DNA of 40,138 bases from Kitasatospora sp. DSM 101779 (GTDB lineage Bacteria; Actinomycetota; Actinomycetes; Streptomycetales; Streptomycetaceae), in contig NZ_JAHTIK010000001.1 in assembly GCF_025655475.1 (NCBI RefSeq), positions 7,153,199 through 7,193,336 of the forward strand, given 5' to 3'. Below, one piece after another: positions 15,586 to 23,897 of this stretch. Made by a program: the position numbers and the translations under genes. A model generated the notes under the pieces. It was given only the letters and a program-made list of their open reading frames with translations. It did no database searches and was not told the DNA's origin. Within the stretch, counting starts at the first letter, position 1; each line of letters starts with the position of its first letter.

Positions 15586-16587
15586 ATGAGCAGCACCACC
15601 ACCGCCGCCGTCACCGGAGCCGAGGGCTTCATCGGCTCCCACCTGGTCGAGAAGCTCGTCGCCGACGGCCACCGCGTCCGCGCGATGGTCCAGTACAACT
15701 CCTTCTCGTCCTTCGGCTGGCTGGAGACCCTCAGTCAGGACGTGCTGGACAGCGTGGAGATCGTGCTCGGCGACGTCCGCGACCCCGGCTCGGTGACCGG
15801 CCTGGTCAAGGGCACCGACGCGGTGTACCACCTGGCCGCGCTCATCGCGATCCCGTACTCCTACCAGGCCCCGCACTCCTACGTGGAGACCAACGTCACC
15901 GGCACCCTCAACGTGCTGGAGGCCGTTCGCCACCTGGAGATCCCGCGCCTGGTGCACACCTCAACCAGCGAGACCTACGGCACCGCGCAGACCGTCCCGA
16001 TCACCGAGGACCACCCGATCAACACCCAGTCCCCGTACGCGGCCTCCAAGGCCGGCGGCGACCGGCTCGCGGACAGCTACCACGCGAGCTTCGAGACCCC
16101 CGTGGTGACGCTCCGCCCGTTCAACACCTTCGGCCCGCGCCAGTCCATGCGCGCCGTCATCCCGACCGTGATCGGCCAGGTCGCGGCAGGGGAGCGCACC
16201 ATCACCCTCGGCGACCTCCGCCCCACCCGCGACTTCCTCTACGTCAAGGACACCGCCGCCGCGTTCGCGACCGTCGGCACCGCCCCCGCCGAGCAGGTCG
16301 TCGGCCGCACCTTCAACGCCGGCACCGGCGGCGAGATCTCCGTCGGCGACCTGGTCACCCTGGTCGGCAAGCTGATGGACGCCGACCTGACGGTCCGTGA
16401 GGACACCGACCGCATCCGCCCGGCCGCCTCCGAGGTCATGCGCCTGGTCGCCGACGCCACCCGGCTGCGCGAGGCCACCGGCTGGGCCCCCGCCCACTCC
16501 TTGGAGGAGGGCCTGCTCCACACCATCGAGTTCTTCCGCGACCCGGCCAACCTGGCCCGCTACAAGACCGACCTGTACAACGTCTGA
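15586..16587 (+). CDS. LegB-like NAD-dependent NDP-sugar 4,6-dehydratase
   Basis: A 333-residue extended-SDR enzyme. VTGAEGFIGSHL at the N-terminus binds NAD. HTSTSETYG carries the catalytic Thr/Ser region, and SPYAASK holds Y151 and K155. RPFNTFGPRQS is characteristic of nucleotide-sugar dehydratases and epimerases. The closest match I recall is LegB, a UDP-GlcNAc (or GDP-linked) 4,6-dehydratase that forms a 4-keto-6-deoxy sugar. Known LegB pathways next use an aminotransferase, which is missing here; the following genes instead are a nucleotidyltransferase and a second SDR. ATG 15586 follows ACCGGAGGCTCTCCC. It is likely to supply a modified sugar for the polymer or its decoration. Confidence 0.88.
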   Translation: MSSTTTAAVTGAEGFIGSHLVEKLVADGHRVRAMVQYNSFSSFGWLETLSQDVLDSVEIVLGDVRDPGSVTGLVKGTDAVYHLAALIAIPYSYQAPHSYVETNVTGTLNVLEAVRHLEIPRLVHTSTSETYGTAQTVPITEDHPINTQSPYAASKAGGDRLADSYHASFETPVVTLRPFNTFGPRQSMRAVIPTVIGQVAAGERTITLGDLRPTRDFLYVKDTAAAFATVGTAPAEQVVGRTFNAGTGGEISVGDLVTLVGKLMDADLTVREDTDRIRPAASEVMRLVADATRLREATGWAPAHSLEEGLLHTIEFFRDPANLARYKTDLYNV

Positions 16588-16628
16588 CCCGCGCCCGCAC
16601 CCACCGCACAAAGAAAAGGAGCACCAGC

Positions 16629-17342
16629 ATGCACGCTGTCATCCTGGCCGGCGGCAAGGGCGTCCGCCTGCGCCCGTACACCACCGCGCTGCCCAAGCCG
16701 CTCGTGCCCATCGGTGACCAGCATGCCATCCTCGAGATCGTCATGCGCCAGCTCGTCGCGGCCGGATTCGAGAGCTGCACCCTCGCCATCGGCCACCTCG
16801 GCCACATCATCCGCGCGTACGTGGGCGACGGATCGCAGTGGGGCATCGACGTCTCCTACACCACCGAGGAGACCCCGCTCGGCACCATGGGCCCGCTGCT
16901 CACCATGCTCGACACCCTGCCCGAGCACTTCCTCGTCATGAACGGCGACGTCCTCACCGACCTCGCCTACGGCGACGTCCTCAAGCAGCACATCGACGCC
17001 GAGGCGCCGCTCACCATCGCCACCTACGCGCGCAAGGTCAACATCGACTTCGGCGTCCTCACCACCGAGCAGGGCCGGGTCACCGAGTTCCGCGAGAAGC
17101 CCAGCATGGACTACCACGTCTCGATGGGCGTCTACGGCCTCTCCAAGTCCACCCTCACCCGCTACACCCCCGGCAAGCCGCTCGGCTTCGACGACCTCGT
17201 CCTCGACCTGCTCGACGCCGGCACCCCGCCGCAGGCCTACGAGTTCAACGGCTACTGGCTCGACATCGGCCGCCCCGACGACTACGACCGGGCCAACGCC
17301 GACTTCCTCGAGAACCGCGACCTGCTGCTGCGGGGTGCCTGA
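16629..17342 (+). CDS. sugar-1-phosphate nucleotidyltransferase
   Basis: A 237-residue enzyme of the NTP_transferase family. The signature AGGKGVRLRPYT...PKPLVPIGD at the N-terminus binds the nucleotide. VMNGDVLTDL gives the metal-binding Asp, and EFNGYWLDIGRPDDY is the typical C-terminal motif. It lacks the left-handed beta-helix of GlmU-type enzymes, so it only activates the sugar phosphate. It lies 41 bases after the dehydratase (AAAGAAAAGGAGCACCAGC ribosome site) and 3 bases before the next SDR gene, making a sugar-activation module within the operon. Nucleotide and sugar specificity are not readable. Confidence 0.9.
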   Translation: MHAVILAGGKGVRLRPYTTALPKPLVPIGDQHAILEIVMRQLVAAGFESCTLAIGHLGHIIRAYVGDGSQWGIDVSYTTEETPLGTMGPLLTMLDTLPEHFLVMNGDVLTDLAYGDVLKQHIDAEAPLTIATYARKVNIDFGVLTTEQGRVTEFREKPSMDYHVSMGVYGLSKSTLTRYTPGKPLGFDDLVLDLLDAGTPPQAYEFNGYWLDIGRPDDYDRANADFLENRDLLLRGA

Positions 17343-17345
17343 CCC

Positions 17346-18278
17346 ATGGACGTCCTCGTCCTCGGAGCCACCGGCTTCCTGGGCGGCCACATCGCCGAGC
17401 ACCTGCGCACCCTCCCCGGTGCGCGGGTGCTCCGCGCCGGCCACTCCTCCTCCGCCGACCTGCGGATCGACCTCGCGAACGAGACCGCCGAAGGCCTCAC
17501 CGCGCTGCTCGCCGACCTCCGCCCCGCCGCGGTGGTGAACTGCGCCGGCGCCGTCACCGGCGACGCCCTGCTGCAGACCGGCCTCAACGCCCGCGGCCCC
17601 GCCGTGCTCGCCGCCGCCCTGCGCGCGGCGCTGCCCGGCACCCGGCTCGTCCACCTCGGCTCCGCCGCCGAGTACGGCGCCTGCGAGCACGGCAGCTCGC
17701 TCGCCGAGACGGCCGCACCGCGGCCCGGCGGCCTCTACGGCGCCACCAAGCTCGCCGGAACCCTGGCCGTCGCCGAGGCCGCCGCCAACGGCCAGGACGC
17801 CGTGGTGCTGCGGGTGTTCAACCCGATCGGCCCCGGCGCGCCCGGCACCTCGCTGGCCGGCCGACTGGCCGCAGAGCTCCGTCGGGCCGGCCCGGACGGC
17901 ACCGTCACCGTCGGCGACCTCTCCGCGTACCGCGACTTCGTGGACGCCCGCGACGTCGCCCGCGCGGTGGGCGCCGTGCTCGCCGCCGCCCGGCCGCTCC
18001 CCCCGGTGCTCAACATCGCCGGCGGCGAGGCCCGCCCCGTCCGCGCCGTCGCCGACGCCCTGGTCGCCGCCGCGCAGTTCGGCGGCCGGATCGAGGAGCA
18101 CGGTGCGGGCTCCGAACGCTCCGCCGCCGTCTCCTGGCAGCAGGCCGACATCTCCACCGCCCGCGCCCTGGGCTGGGAGCCGCGGATCACGCCCGAGGAG
18201 TCGCTGGCCGACCTCTGGCACGGCCTCAAGGCCGCCGCGCAGTACGGCCCGAACGACACCCCGGAGCGCGCCGCCTGA
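17346..18278 (+). CDS. NAD-dependent epimerase/reductase (extended SDR)
   Basis: A 310-residue enzyme. VLVLGATGFLGGHIAEHL binds NAD(P). LGSAAEYGA and LYGATK provide the Ser and Y131/K135 catalytic set, and RVFNPIGPG and YRDFVDARDVARA follow as in sugar epimerases and 4-reductases. In context it would epimerise a UDP-hexosamine (as PelX or fungal Uge3 do for galactosamine polymers) or reduce the 4-keto product of the LegB-like enzyme. It sits 3 bases after the nucleotidyltransferase, and its TGA overlaps the next ATG by one base. Confidence 0.88.
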   Translation: MDVLVLGATGFLGGHIAEHLRTLPGARVLRAGHSSSADLRIDLANETAEGLTALLADLRPAAVVNCAGAVTGDALLQTGLNARGPAVLAAALRAALPGTRLVHLGSAAEYGACEHGSSLAETAAPRPGGLYGATKLAGTLAVAEAAANGQDAVVLRVFNPIGPGAPGTSLAGRLAAELRRAGPDGTVTVGDLSAYRDFVDARDVARAVGAVLAAARPLPPVLNIAGGEARPVRAVADALVAAAQFGGRIEEHGAGSERSAAVSWQQADISTARALGWEPRITPEESLADLWHGLKAAAQYGPNDTPERAA

Positions 18279-18988
18279 TGGAGGAGCGACTGCTGGTACC
18301 GCTCTACGTGCACCCGGCCGAGGACCCGTCAGCCTGGCGGGCCCTCGTCCGGGCCGCTCCGCGCCTGTACGGAGTCGTCGTCAACGCCGCCGACGGCCCC
18401 GGCGAGGCACCCGACCCGGTGCTCGCCGAACCGGTCGCCGAACTCCGCGAGGCCGGGGTCCGCATCCTCGGCTACGTCGACACCGGGTACGGCCGCCGCC
18501 CGCACGCCGCCGTCGTCGAGGACCTCCAGCGCCACCGCGCCTGGTACGGCACCGACGGCGTCTACTTCGACCAGGCCTGCACCGACCCGGCCTTCCTGCC
18601 CTACCAGCGGCGGCTCACCGTCGCCGCGCGCGCCCTGGGCTGCGAGAGCGTCGTCCTCGGCCACGGCACCCACCCCGACCCGGCCTACGCCGACGGCGGG
18701 GTTGCCGACCTGCTGGTCACCTTCGAGGGAGACTGGCAGGCGTACGAGGCGGCGCCCGTGCCGCGCTGGACGGCCGACCACCCGCCGGGGCTCTTCTGCC
18801 ACCTGGTGCACGGCGTGCCGTCCGGCCGGCTGCGCGCCGTCCCCCGCGAGGCCAGGCTGCGCGGCGCCGCCGTCCACTACGCGACACCGGGCGACGGCGA
18901 CAACCCGTGGCGGACACTGTCGCCGGCCCTGACACCGGCCCTCGCGGGGCCCGCTCTGACGCCCACCCGGACGGAGACCGACCCATGA
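18278..18988 (+). CDS. spherulin-4 family glycosidase (GH135-like, Sph3-related)
   Basis: A 236-residue TIM-barrel-type protein. It has LLVPLYVHPAEDPSAW at strand 1, VVVNAADGPGE, RILGYVDTGYGRRP and WYGTDGVYFDQACTD, the pattern of spherulation-specific family 4 proteins. The fungal member Sph3 (GH135) is an endo-alpha-1,4-N-acetylgalactosaminidase needed for galactosaminogalactan synthesis. The Asp of GVYFDQ and the acidic residues near GYVDTGYG are probable active-site positions by analogy. No signal peptide is visible, since the barrel begins at residue 5, so it may act inside the cell or be exported by another route. It overlaps both neighbours (1 and 4 bases). Confidence 0.85.
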   Translation: MEERLLVPLYVHPAEDPSAWRALVRAAPRLYGVVVNAADGPGEAPDPVLAEPVAELREAGVRILGYVDTGYGRRPHAAVVEDLQRHRAWYGTDGVYFDQACTDPAFLPYQRRLTVAARALGCESVVLGHGTHPDPAYADGGVADLLVTFEGDWQAYEAAPVPRWTADHPPGLFCHLVHGVPSGRLRAVPREARLRGAAVHYATPGDGDNPWRTLSPALTPALAGPALTPTRTETDP

Positions 18989-19902
18989 CCCGCCGCCACC
19001 CCGCCGCCCTCGCCGCGGCCGCCCTGCTGCTCGCCCTCGCCGGATGCTCCGGCGGGGGCGACGACGACGGCCCCGACCAGGACGAGCCCACCGCGGCGCC
19101 GTCCGGGTCCGCGAGCGGCAGCCCCTCGTCGAGCGGCTCGCCGACCCCGGGCAACGACACCGCCCCCTCCGGCAGCCCCACCGGCGGCCGTCCGACCACG
19201 GCCGGCCGCTGGCAGCCCGCCCCGCGCACCGCCTGGCAGTGGCAGCTCGACGGCCGCGTCGACACCGGCGTCGACGTGCCGGTCTACGACATCGACGGCT
19301 TCGAGAACGACGCCGCCACGGTCGCCGCACTGCACGCCAAGGGCCGCAAGGTCATCTGCTACGTCAACGTCGGCGCCTACGAGGACTACCGCTCCGACGC
19401 CAAGAGCTTCCCCAAGGCCGTCCTCGGCGGGGCCAACGGCTGGAAGGGCGAGTCCTCGCTCGACATCCGGCGCACCGACGTCCTGCTGCCGCTGATGGCC
19501 AAGCGCTTCGACATGTGCCGCGACAAGGGCTTCGACGGCGTCGAGCCGGACCTCGTCGAGAACTACCGCGCCGACACCGGATTCCCGATCAACGCCAACG
19601 ACCAGATCGCCTACAACAAGGCCATCGCCAAGCTCGCCCACGACCGCGGCCTCGCCGTCGGACTCAAGAACGACCTCGACCAGATCCCGGCCCTGGTCGG
19701 CGACTTCGACTTCGCCGTCAACGAGCAGTGCGCCGAGTTCGACGAGTGCGACGCCCTCAAACCCTTCATCGCCGCCGGAAAGGCCGTCTTCCACGTCGAG
19801 TACAAGACGCCCAACGACCGCTACTGCGACAAGAGCCGCCGACTCGGCCTCAGCTCCATGACCAAGCACCTGGAACTCGACGCCTGGCGGCAGCCCTGCT
19901 GA
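18985..19902 (+). CDS. GH114 endo-alpha-1,4-polygalactosaminidase lipoprotein
   Basis: A 305-residue protein. The lipoprotein signal ends in LALAGC (lipidated C21), then a Gly/Ser/Pro/Asp-rich linker runs to about residue 75. The catalytic domain has AWQWQLDGRVD, VPVYDIDGFEND, VICYVNVGAYEDYR, LDIRR, DGVEPDLVENY and VGLKNDLDQIP. These are the classic GH114 motifs, shared with fungal Ega3. The Asp of YDID and the Glu of GVEPD are the likely catalytic pair by family. The enzyme would sit on the outer face of the membrane and cut alpha-1,4-galactosamine polymers, to trim, release or remodel them. It is the last gene of the cluster. Confidence 0.93.
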   Translation: MTRRHPAALAAAALLLALAGCSGGGDDDGPDQDEPTAAPSGSASGSPSSSGSPTPGNDTAPSGSPTGGRPTTAGRWQPAPRTAWQWQLDGRVDTGVDVPVYDIDGFENDAATVAALHAKGRKVICYVNVGAYEDYRSDAKSFPKAVLGGANGWKGESSLDIRRTDVLLPLMAKRFDMCRDKGFDGVEPDLVENYRADTGFPINANDQIAYNKAIAKLAHDRGLAVGLKNDLDQIPALVGDFDFAVNEQCAEFDECDALKPFIAAGKAVFHVEYKTPNDRYCDKSRRLGLSSMTKHLELDAWRQPC

Positions 19903-19963
19903 CCCCCCTTCCGCCGGTTACGGCCGTGCGCCATGATGATCCGTCCCTTGCGAACGGAGCACC

Positions 19964-20467
19964 ATGCACATCACGGTCAGCTACGAGACCACCCCGCAGG
20001 AACGCGTGCGGGCCTTCCAACAGGCGCTGGCGAAACCGCGGAAGAATGCCTGGACGGCGGTCGTCTGTCTCCTGCTGCTCGGTCAGCTCGAGATCTGGAG
20101 CTTCGGGGACGTCACGCTCGGCACCTGGTCCTCACTCATGGCTCTCGGACTCCTGGCCCACCTCACCATCGGCACCCGGTCGGCCGCCCGTCAGCAGACG
20201 CCGAGTGTTCCAGGTGCCACCGAGGTTACCGTCACCGAGACCGGGGTGACCGTCCGCCGTCCGGGCCACTCCGCGGAGATCGCCTGGTGGTCCGTCCGGT
20301 TCGTGGAGACCGCGGACTTCTTCCTGCTCCTCCACGCTCCGAAGTTCTTCACCCCGATCCTCAAGCGGGGCTTCACCCCTGAGCAGTTGGCGGAGGTGCG
20401 CGCCCTCGCCGCGGCGGGCCGGCCGGCGCAGCCGGTCGGACTGACCCGCGCCCGGTCGGCGGGCTGA
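19964..20467 (+). CDS. YcxB-like small membrane protein
   Basis: A 167-residue protein. After about 28 residues (VSYETTPQERVRAFQQAL) come two membrane helices (WTAVVCLLLLGQLEIW and SSLMALGLLAHLTIG). A C-terminal YcxB-like domain follows (VTVTETGVTVRRPG, IAWWSVRFVETADFFLLL, FFTPILKRGFTPEQLAEVR). The function of the family is unknown. It has its own ribosome site (CGGAGCACC) and lies 61 bases after the cluster end, so it may or may not be cotranscribed. Confidence 0.8.
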   Translation: MHITVSYETTPQERVRAFQQALAKPRKNAWTAVVCLLLLGQLEIWSFGDVTLGTWSSLMALGLLAHLTIGTRSAARQQTPSVPGATEVTVTETGVTVRRPGHSAEIAWWSVRFVETADFFLLLHAPKFFTPILKRGFTPEQLAEVRALAAAGRPAQPVGLTRARSAG

Positions 20468-20526
20468 CGGCAACCGGGCGACCCCGGCCGGGCCACCGGC
20501 CCGCGGATCGCCGGCGGCCCGCGGCG

Positions 20527-21579
20527 TCAGATCGCGTAGGCGCCGCGCGGCACGCCCTCGGCGACGCCGACGGGCGTCAGGGCGATCACCGGCGTGCCCC
20601 GCACCGCGGTGTGCGGTCCGATCGCCAGCGGATCGATGCTCAGCGCCGCAGCGACCCCGCGTGCGAGATCGAACGCCTCCCACCGCCACTCGTCCTCGGC
20701 GTCGTCGAGGTCCTCGCGGACGGTGTCGTCCCAGGGGACGGGCAGTCCCAGTCCGGCGCGCCGAGAACGCTCGTACTCCAGCGGCTCGCCGAGGGTCCAC
20801 AGCCGGTCGTCGGGTTCGCCGGCCTCCTTGTAGCGGCGCACCACCGTGCCGTTCTCGGCGACCAGCCAGGCCGAGCCGTCGTTCTGCGCGCCGAAGTAGT
20901 ACGCCTGGGCGCGGCCGTAACGTGCGCTCAGCTCGATGCACCGCTCCCGCAGCTCCTCGCCGCGCTCCGCGTCGCACGGGTCGCACCACGCACCGGCCAC
21001 CAGCGTCCAGCCGTCCAGCTCGGGCGTCACGAACACCCGTCCCACCGGGCTGCCCGGCTCGTCGTCACCGAAGCCGTGGACGTCCGCGTCCAGGATCGCG
21101 TTGCCCAGCGCGAAGGTCGCCGGCCGCGGCTCGGTCAACCCGAGGATCCGCATGATGCCCGGCTGGTCACCGCCGGCCACCGCGACCCAGTACAGCCAGC
21201 AGGCGCTGAGCGGCTGCGGCCGGTCGGCGGTCAGCTTGATCCGGACCAGCCGTTCGACGGCGGCCACGTCCCGCGCGGAGAGCAGCGGTTCGCCGCCGAT
21301 CCCGGCCAGCGCCGTCAGTGCGGCCGGCCGCAGCCGCCCCGGCTCGGAACGCCGGACCCGCCGCAGTGCGGGGACGGCCCGCGCCCCGAGCTCCTCGACG
21401 ACGATGCGTGCCTGACACGCCACCCTCCCGTCCGGGTCGCCGAACAGCGCGAGCAGGGCGGGGAGGGCGTCCAGCCCGGCCGCACCCCGGGACCGGAGAC
21501 CGCGCACGGCCTGCTCCCGCACCGCCGGGTCGGGGTGGGAGAGCGCCGCCGTGCACGGGTCAGGCGGGGTGTCGGACAT
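20527..21579 (-). CDS. HEAT-repeat protein
   Basis: A 350-residue cytoplasmic protein. The N-terminal 110 or so residues form helical HEAT-like repeats (HPDPAVREQAVRGLRSRG, VPALRRVRRSEPGRLRPAALTALAGIGG). The C-terminal 200 residues form a mixed domain rich in aromatic residues (FVTPELDGWTLVAGAWCDPC, YGRAQAYYFGAQNDGSAWLV) found in streptomycete proteins of unknown role. ATG 21579 follows GGAGCACCGCC. It is probably a protein-interaction scaffold; nothing in the context gives a partner. Confidence 0.78.
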   Translation of the reverse strand: MSDTPPDPCTAALSHPDPAVREQAVRGLRSRGAAGLDALPALLALFGDPDGRVACQARIVVEELGARAVPALRRVRRSEPGRLRPAALTALAGIGGEPLLSARDVAAVERLVRIKLTADRPQPLSACWLYWVAVAGGDQPGIMRILGLTEPRPATFALGNAILDADVHGFGDDEPGSPVGRVFVTPELDGWTLVAGAWCDPCDAERGEELRERCIELSARYGRAQAYYFGAQNDGSAWLVAENGTVVRRYKEAGEPDDRLWTLGEPLEYERSRRAGLGLPVPWDDTVREDLDDAEDEWRWEAFDLARGVAAALSIDPLAIGPHTAVRGTPVIALTPVGVAEGVPRGAYAI

Positions 21580-21643
21580 GGCGGTGCTCCTGCCGTTGGG
21601 GGGGTCGGTGTCCGGCCGTCCCGGGCCGACCGGGACGGCCCGG

Positions 21644-22618
21644 TCAGCCGTCGGTCCGCTGGTGCTGCTCCGGCAGGCTGCTCTCCGGGTGCACCCAGAG
21701 CAGTACGTTGCCGGGCCCGCCCCGCGCCCGCTCCGACCGGAAGAACTCCAGCACCTCCCGGTCGGAGTGACGCAGGCTGAAGTGCGTCAGGACGAACAGC
21801 GTCTCCGGATGCGCCTCGACCACCGGCCGCAGCCGGCTCCACACCGTGTGCCCGACCCGGTCGGCCCGCGCCAGCTCGGCGTCGTCCAGGTACGTGCACT
21901 CGGTGATCACCACCGGGTACTCCAGCAGCCAGGGATTCCGCTCGAAGACGTTCACGTGGGTGTCGCCGAGGTAGGCGAACAGCGGCCGGACGACCTCCCG
22001 GTCGACCTCGGCGCCCTCCCGGCGGCGCTGCGCCACGATCCGCCCGAACTCCGCGCCGCGCCCCTCGGCGAGCAGCGTCCGCCGCAGCTCCTCGTACTCG
22101 GGGGCGAGGGCGGTCCGCACCTCCGAGAAGGCGTACCCGACGCACGGCACCTTGTGCTCGCACTCCAGCACCCGGACGCGGTGGCCGCCACGGCCGAAGG
22201 AGAACTCGTCGCCGCCCCGCACACCGTGCAGCCGGTGCCCGGCGAGCGCCGGGTCGTATTCCGGACCGTGGTTCAGCTCGGCGGAGGCCCGCAGGTAGGA
22301 CTCCACGTACGGGACGGCCGCGGCGGGCAGGTGGATGTCGACCCCGGAGGCCTTGGCGGCGAGGAAGTCGAGGTCCTTGGCGTGGTCGGCATGGGTGTGG
22401 GTCAGGAAGACGGTGTCCGGCTGCCGCCCCTCGCACAGTCCGGCGTCGAGGCTGCAGCGCAGCTCGGGGACGTGGAAGAAGGTCTTGTCGTTGGCCCGCG
22501 AGTAGCCGGTGAGGGTCAGCCCGGTGCCGGGGATCCGCCAGGTCTTCCACTGACGGAAGGGGTGGCCGGCCGTCAGCCGCTCGGGGTGGTCGGTCCGTCG
22601 TTCGGGCGCCTGCGTCAT
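21644..22618 (-). CDS. MBL-fold hydrolase, RNase Z-like
   Basis: A 324-residue protein. The metal motif THTHADH is at residues 73-79 (H74, H76, D78, H79). Further candidate ligands are in VLECEHKV, FAYLGDTHVNVF (Asp) and FVLTHFSLRHSD (His). The order and spacing are those of ElaC/RNase Z-like metallo-beta-lactamase proteins. A true tRNase Z carries a flexible exosite arm, not obvious here, so the substrate could be RNA or something else. ATG 22618 follows GGAGGACTCCCG. It is 64 bases upstream of the HEAT-repeat gene on the same strand, so the two may be cotranscribed. Confidence 0.85.
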   Translation of the reverse strand: MTQAPERRTDHPERLTAGHPFRQWKTWRIPGTGLTLTGYSRANDKTFFHVPELRCSLDAGLCEGRQPDTVFLTHTHADHAKDLDFLAAKASGVDIHLPAAAVPYVESYLRASAELNHGPEYDPALAGHRLHGVRGGDEFSFGRGGHRVRVLECEHKVPCVGYAFSEVRTALAPEYEELRRTLLAEGRGAEFGRIVAQRRREGAEVDREVVRPLFAYLGDTHVNVFERNPWLLEYPVVITECTYLDDAELARADRVGHTVWSRLRPVVEAHPETLFVLTHFSLRHSDREVLEFFRSERARGGPGNVLLWVHPESSLPEQHQRTDG

Positions 22619-22816
22619 CGGGAGTCCTCCACGTCGTCCGCGGGGCGGGCGGTGGATCGGCCGCCGGTGATCGGGTGCGGCGCCGATCGTAGCGGCCGGG
22701 CCCACCTCCGGTCCCGGGAGTTTCCCGGCCGCCCGAGGCCGCCGGTACGATCCGCTCGGTGCGGATGATCCACAGGCCTGAACGCCGACCGCCGACCACA
22801 CAGGAGGGGGAGTCAC

Positions 22817-23164
22817 GTGTCGGACGAGCAGGGTGGGAGGCCGCGCCGCGTCCACGGCCGGAGCCGCCGCGTCCTCGGCGAAGCCGTCCTGGAACTGGTC
22901 GGCGGCCTGGTGCTCGCCGGGCTGACGACGGCCTCGCTGGCCGGCACCGTGGTCGGTGCCGGCCGGCTGTACGGGCGGAGCCCACTGGCGGCCTGGAGCC
23001 TGGCCGCCGTGGGCGCCGCGGTCGCGGTGTACGGCCTGCTCCAGCGCCGCCGCCCGAAGGAGCGCCGCACCCGGGTCGGCCGGGTCTGCTCGGGCCTGGT
23101 CGGGGCCCTGGGCGCCTGGCTGGGGCTCTGCGTCTGCTACGCCTCGTACGACGTGCTGTTCTGA
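22817..23164 (+). CDS. small integral membrane protein
   Basis: 115 residues. After a basic N-terminus (RPRRVHGRSRRVL) there are three hydrophobic helices: LVGGLVLAGLTTASLAGTVV, LAAWSLAAVGAAVAVYGLL and GLVGALGAWLGLCVCYASY, with an RRRPKERRTR cytoplasmic loop between the second and third. GTG 22817 follows GGAGGGGGAGTCAC. The family is not recognised and the function is unknown. Confidence 0.75.
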   Translation: MSDEQGGRPRRVHGRSRRVLGEAVLELVGGLVLAGLTTASLAGTVVGAGRLYGRSPLAAWSLAAVGAAVAVYGLLQRRRPKERRTRVGRVCSGLVGALGAWLGLCVCYASYDVLF

Positions 23165-23178
23165 CAGGGCCCGGCACG

Positions 23179-23832
23179 ATGTGCGACCGTCGGGCGGATC
23201 GACCGACTCCCCGTGCGGCTCTCCCGGGGTCGAGGGGCGGCACCTGCAACCCCGCCGTCGACACCGCCTCCTACTGGGTGCCCACGCTGTACGCCGACAA
23301 CGTCCCGGTGGAGCCCACCGGCACCACCTTCTACTACCTCGGCGAGGGCGTCCGCGACGGCGTCATCGCGCAGACCCAGCCGCTGCCGCGCGGTCTGCGG
23401 ATCGTCGCAGGCAACGCCAAGGCCACCGGGCCGAACGACAACAGCATCGCCCGCTGGTCCTGCCTGCACGCCGGAGAGGTCAACCCCTCGCACGACTTCG
23501 TCAACTGCCCGGCCAGGTCGATGCTGGAGTCCTACCTCGACTTTCCGCAGTGCTGGAACGGCAAGGACCTCGACTCGGCCGACCACAAGAGCCACATGTC
23601 CTACCCGGTCAACGGCGCCTGCCCGGCCAGCCACCCGATCCCGGTGCCCAAGCTCCGCCAGGTGCTGCGGTACCCGGTGACCGGCGACCCGTCGCGGCTG
23701 CGGCTGGCCTCCGGGCCCGGCTACACCATGCACGGCGACTTCTTCAACGTCTGGCCGGCGGCCGAGATGGCCCGCCGGGTCCGGGACTGCATCGACCCGA
23801 TCGTCAAGTGCGGTGCCAACGGCGCCGCCTGA
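23179..23832 (+). pseudogene. 5'-truncated DUF1996 protein remnant
   Basis: From about 23235 the frame reads as the C-terminal half of a DUF1996 protein: SYWVPTLYAD, YYLGEGVRDG, FVNCPARSMLESYLDFPQCWNG, HKSHMSYPVNGACPASHPIPVPKL and GDFFNVW. Such proteins are secreted and longer, with a signal peptide and an N-terminal half that precede the SYWVPTLY strand. Here that part is absent, replaced by 50-60 bases of unrelated sequence after the small membrane-protein gene. ATG 23179 would give 217 residues without export signal or ribosome site. The break looks like a deletion junction. Confidence 0.65.
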
Positions 23833-23897
23833 CCCGACGACCCCTCCGGGTGCGGCGCGGAGTCGTCCGGGCCGCACCCGGAGGCCCAGGAGGAACG

